Shown in pieces: positions 16,095-19,098 of a DNA stretch of 19,098 nucleotides (position 1 is its first letter; each line of letters starts with the position of its first letter). Below the pieces are notes generated by a model. It saw only the letters and a list, made by a program, of their open reading frames with translations, was not told the origin of the DNA and did no database searches. The position numbers and the translations under genes were made by a program. Source of the DNA: an uncultured Ruminococcus sp. (GTDB taxonomy: Bacteria; Bacillota; Clostridia; Oscillospirales; Acutalibacteraceae); NCBI GenBank assembly GCA_902797065.1, contig CADBRK010000078.1, positions 1 to 19,098 on the forward strand, given 5' to 3'.

Positions 16095-18989
16095 ATGGTA
16101 AAAAAGATTTTTGCAGTTATGCTTTGTTTGTTTTTGACACTTTCCGTGTTTAACGTTTCGCTTTCGGCGAGGGCGGATGGTATTAGCGACATAGTTATTA
16201 ATGCAGTAAAAGAAGTTCAGAAGAAAAAAATTCTGGAACAAATTCCGAATATATCAAGTAAAGTTCATACCATGCATAAAGATTTAACCGGTGAAGACAC
16301 TTATAAAGGCTGGTGCGGTGCATATGTTCAAGATACACTTCATTGCATGGAAATTATCAATTCAGCGTATGATACAGATGTATCCGGGAATGGAAACCAA
16401 TTCTATGATAACGTTCAATCGGGCACAACAAGCACAGGATATTTAAAAAACAAATATCCCGGTTCAAACTGTCTGTATGATATAGTAAATGCTTACGGCG
16501 GTGAATCTGTTTTTAATATTGTCGTTGGGTGGGCTAACGGATACGGTGCAGAATACTATCAAATGGGTCATGTTTGTTTTATTCATGCAATTATCGACAA
16601 TCAAGTATATTTATCCGAGAGTTATTCATCGGAAGAGATTGATGAAGGTCAAGTTTGGATTTATGACCTTGATGCTTTTATGAACAAGTATAGGAATTAC
16701 TACGGATATGCATTGGGTGCCGTGCATTTCACGGAAAAAGATGTACAGGCACCTGAAATTCATGATTATGATCAATATATCGCATATGTTATAGAAAATC
16801 CTCAATATAAATTCTACAATAGGCATGTACATAATTACACCGAATATGTATATTACTGGAAAGACCACCCTCATTATAAATGCTATAAATGCAGTTGTGG
16901 CGATATTAAAGAAAACCGTGACGAACCAACATATGTAGCGGATTGTCCGGAATGTAATAGTCATGTACATAATTACACAGAATATGTATATTACTGGAAA
17001 GCTCACCCTCATTATAAGTGCTATAAATGCAGTTGTGGAGAGATTAAAGAAAATCGTGATGAAACCGTTCCTTTAGATACTTGCGAAGAGTGTCTTGCGG
17101 ATTATAAAGCAACGCTCAGCATCGACAAAACATCGTATAATATTGGAGAAACAATTAAAGTATCATGGAATAAAATACCGAATGCAACCCACTATAATCT
17201 TTGGCTATATAAAGAAAATCCAAACGGTGAAGATAACGTAGTCGAAAGGAATAATTTAATAACAGGGACATCAATAGAGTATTCCGGTTTATCCGAAGGT
17301 ACGTATTATACATACTTCCAAACATATAATTCAAACTACTGGACTCAGGACGGCTCAGATTGGTTTCATTCTCCGGCAGACAGAATAACTTTTACTGTTT
17401 CAGATAATCAAACAAATCAACCTGTTGACATAGGAACAGATTTTTATGCAAAGATTATCAGTGCTAAAAACAATAGTTATCTATATAACAACGATGGCGA
17501 TGCTTCTTTTACATCTGACAATGATTCTTTGGAACAGATTTGGGAGTTTTTCAGATTGGACAATGGAGCTTATAAGATAATAAGCAAGAAGGATAAAAAA
17601 GTTCTTGATGTACAATGGGGTGAAACCGATAGTGGTACAAATGTTTGGGTGTACAATAATGATACAGAAGAAAACTATTCACAGGAATGGTTTATTTATC
17701 CATCTGATTCATGCTATATATTAAAACCGAGATCATCAAATTGTGTTCTAGATATTAATATTGATATTATGAATGCTCAGATTTACACTGCAAACGAAAC
17801 AGATGCACAAAAATTTTATATAAATAAGGTTAATTTGGTTTCAAATCCTTGGATCAAGGTTGAAAAATCAAACTATGATGTAGGAGATACGGTATTATTC
17901 AGCTTTGGCGGAGAAAACGCTACCTATTATAGATTAGGTATTGATAAAGACGGAGAGAGAGTCATTACCACAGACAAGCTAACCGATACAAATCAATCGT
18001 TTGCATTTGATGAGACAGGCAGTTACACTGCATATGTAACTGCACATGATGATAATGGCGGATATATCGATTCTGCAAAAATCTCTTTTACAGTTAGTGA
18101 AAAAAGCAATACTGATACGACAAGCGATACCAACAACGATAATCATACTGCGTCAGATACTGAAACTACAACAGAAACTGAAACTACAACAGAAACTGAC
18201 ACTACGACCGATACCAACAATGAAAGTGATACTGCATTAGATACAGAGACTACAACAGAAACTGACACTACAACCGATACCAACACTGAAAGTGATACTG
18301 CATCAGATACAGACATTACAACCGATACCAACATTGAAAGTGATACTGCAACAGAAACAGACACTACAACCGATACTAACAACGATAGTGATACTGCATC
18401 GGATACAGAGACTACAACAGAAACTGACACTACAACCGATACTGATACAACGACAGAAACAGATACCGAGGTTATATGTGAAGTAACATTTAAAGACATT
18501 TTATCAGGTAAATCAATCATTCTTTATACCGTTCCCAGAGGCACTAAGATCGCTCTCCCGAATTGTATGTTTGATTCTCCTGCCGGAATGATTTTTGACG
18601 GTTGGGAAAGAGGGTCGGATTCAAAATCTTTCGCAGAACTTGAAGTAACAGAAATTACAGACAGCGTTGTGTTCTATGCAAAATGGATAGCAAATTTGGA
18701 TACCGAGTCAAAGACCGACACGGAAACAGACACAACAACCGACACAGATTCTTCAACAAACACCGATACGAACACCGAAAACTCAACAAAACTCGGCGAC
18801 GTAAACAATGACGGCAAAGTAACAGCCAAAGACAGCATGGTAATTCAGCGATATGCCGTCCACCTCGTTCAGCTCACCGACGAACAGCTCAAAGCCGCGG
18901 ATATAAACAAAGACGGCAAAGCCACAAGCAAAGACGCGCTTTCTATCCTGCGATTTACCGTCGGCTATAAAGTCGAGGGGCTTGCATAA
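16095..18989 (+). CDS. Secreted multidomain dockerin protein: CHAP-like amidase, Cys/His repeats, ricin lectin, InlB repeat
   Basis: Predicted exported 964-residue protein. The ATG at 16095 follows AGGAGG at nine bases; the in-frame start at 16002 lies in the leader and is rejected. Order: signal peptide 1-28; CHAP/NlpC-P60-like cysteine hydrolase domain about 30-215, with Cys74 in WCGAYVQD, His159 in GHVCFIHAI and Glu175 or Ser176 in LSESYSS; two tandem 46-residue Cys/His repeats from 244 and 290; an Ig-like domain about 340-435; a ricin-type beta-trefoil lectin about 445-578, with QIW and QEW motifs; a second Ig-like domain about 580-668; a Thr/Asp linker 671-792; an InlB-type repeat about 793-866 ending in AKW; a second linker; a dockerin 900-964 with loops DVNNDGKVTAKD and DINKDGKATSKD. 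It probably binds glycans and cleaves peptidoglycan or peptides while docked to a scaffold. The body is much more AT-rich than its two ends. Confidence 0.88.
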   Translation: MVKKIFAVMLCLFLTLSVFNVSLSARADGISDIVINAVKEVQKKKILEQIPNISSKVHTMHKDLTGEDTYKGWCGAYVQDTLHCMEIINSAYDTDVSGNGNQFYDNVQSGTTSTGYLKNKYPGSNCLYDIVNAYGGESVFNIVVGWANGYGAEYYQMGHVCFIHAIIDNQVYLSESYSSEEIDEGQVWIYDLDAFMNKYRNYYGYALGAVHFTEKDVQAPEIHDYDQYIAYVIENPQYKFYNRHVHNYTEYVYYWKDHPHYKCYKCSCGDIKENRDEPTYVADCPECNSHVHNYTEYVYYWKAHPHYKCYKCSCGEIKENRDETVPLDTCEECLADYKATLSIDKTSYNIGETIKVSWNKIPNATHYNLWLYKENPNGEDNVVERNNLITGTSIEYSGLSEGTYYTYFQTYNSNYWTQDGSDWFHSPADRITFTVSDNQTNQPVDIGTDFYAKIISAKNNSYLYNNDGDASFTSDNDSLEQIWEFFRLDNGAYKIISKKDKKVLDVQWGETDSGTNVWVYNNDTEENYSQEWFIYPSDSCYILKPRSSNCVLDINIDIMNAQIYTANETDAQKFYINKVNLVSNPWIKVEKSNYDVGDTVLFSFGGENATYYRLGIDKDGERVITTDKLTDTNQSFAFDETGSYTAYVTAHDDNGGYIDSAKISFTVSEKSNTDTTSDTNNDNHTASDTETTTETETTTETDTTTDTNNESDTALDTETTTETDTTTDTNTESDTASDTDITTDTNIESDTATETDTTTDTNNDSDTASDTETTTETDTTTDTDTTTETDTEVICEVTFKDILSGKSIILYTVPRGTKIALPNCMFDSPAGMIFDGWERGSDSKSFAELEVTEITDSVVFYAKWIANLDTESKTDTETDTTTDTDSSTNTDTNTENSTKLGDVNNDGKVTAKDSMVIQRYAVHLVQLTDEQLKAADINKDGKATSKDALSILRFTVGYKVEGLA
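16824..17099 (+). repeat. Tandem 138-bp repeat encoding two Cys/His-rich units
   Basis: Copies at 16824-16961 and 16962-17099 are nearly identical over their first ~95 bases and diverge at the end. Each encodes HVHNYTEYVYYW, then HPHYKCYKCSCG and a final CxxC-like pair (CPEC, CEEC). The four Cys and several His per unit suggest a metal-binding knuckle. The duplication appears recent. Confidence 0.9.
18105..18470 (+). repeat. Thr/Asp/Glu-rich repeat linker
   Basis: Imperfect units encoding TDTTTDTN, SDTASDTE and TTTETDT. A second short tract lies at about 18700-18785. It is a flexible, probably glycosylated spacer before the InlB-type and dockerin modules, analogous to that in the other dockerin gene but built of different codons and AT-richer. 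Confidence 0.85.
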
Positions 18990-19011
18990 CGGCGAATAGT
19001 TTAACCTTCAA

Positions 19012-19046
19012 AAACTCTCCGAAATCAAACCGGAGAGTTTTTTATT
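19012..19046 (+). terminator. Rho-independent terminator after the large dockerin gene
   Basis: AAACTCTCCG (19012-19021) pairs perfectly with CGGAGAGTTT (19031-19040), followed by a T-run. Confidence 0.92.
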
Positions 19047-19057
19047 TCTCATTTGCC

Positions 19058-19086
19058 TTGATATTGTCGGAATAATGTGGTAAACT
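19058..19086 (+). promoter_or_regulatory. Putative promoter of an off-window gene
   Basis: TTGATA (19058-19063), 17 bases, TAAACT (19081-19086). It lies just after the terminator and points out of the window; the gene itself is not visible. Confidence 0.45.
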
Positions 19087-19098
19087 AAATCTATAGAC

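Noticed and set aside
18143..18520. Minus-strand ORF of Val/Ser repeats
   Set aside because: Shadow of the Thr/Asp linker in the large dockerin gene.

Overview
The window looks like chromosomal DNA of an anaerobic, spore-forming, low-to-mid GC Firmicute of the Oscillospiraceae/Ruminococcaceae type (Ruminococcus or [Eubacterium] siraeum-like). This is inferred from three secreted proteins ending in dockerin modules (the plug-in part of cellulosome/amylosome complexes), SpoIIP and a PdaB-like deacetylase (sporulation), a CIRCE/HrcA operator, a ferredoxin-thioredoxin reductase catalytic chain, and strong AGGAGG-type ribosome binding sites. The species assignment is inference only.

Layout. 1-3.7 kb: rpoC (+), complete from its start codon, with a terminator. 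3.7-6.9 kb (-): a PdaB-like polysaccharide deacetylase behind a sigma-E-like promoter, preceded by a two-gene operon of secreted non-enzymatic dockerin proteins with its own sigma-A promoter and terminator. 7.0-9.0 kb (+): a lone 5S rRNA gene with promoter and terminator, then a tight operon of thioredoxin, a 65-aa ferredoxin-thioredoxin reductase catalytic chain, a patatin-like phospholipase and a DUF3783 protein. 9.0-10.0 kb (-): an AEC-family carrier. 10.0-10.6 kb: a 620-bp intergenic region holding the AEC promoter, a candidate small RNA on the minus strand and the htpG promoter with a perfect CIRCE operator. 10.6-12.5 kb (+): htpG. 12.6-14.6 kb (-): a glycogen branching enzyme with a very acidic tail. 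14.8-15.9 kb (+): spoIIP. 15.9-16.1 kb: a structured leader with a terminator ahead of the next gene. 16.1-19.0 kb (+): a 964-aa secreted mosaic protein (CHAP-like domain, two Cys/His-rich repeats, ricin-type lectin, Ig-like domains, InlB-type repeat, dockerin). A terminator and a probable promoter for an off-window gene close the window.

How it fits together. Most genes are housekeeping (transcription, redox, heat shock, glycogen) or sporulation. The accessory part is the set of three dockerin proteins. Their dockerins are very similar, so they probably dock to the same cohesin partner, which is not in this window. None carries a recognisable glycoside hydrolase; one carries a probable peptidoglycan-type amidase/peptidase domain.

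Most interesting for follow-up: (1) the putative ~175-nt RNA at about 10222-10047 (-), with a promoter, a terminator and a repeated AAUGAUUGCUA motif shown twice in hairpin loops whose stems differ in sequence but keep pairing; (2) the structured, terminator-containing leader of the large dockerin gene; (3) that gene itself, whose AT-rich body sits between a host-like signal peptide and a host-like dockerin.
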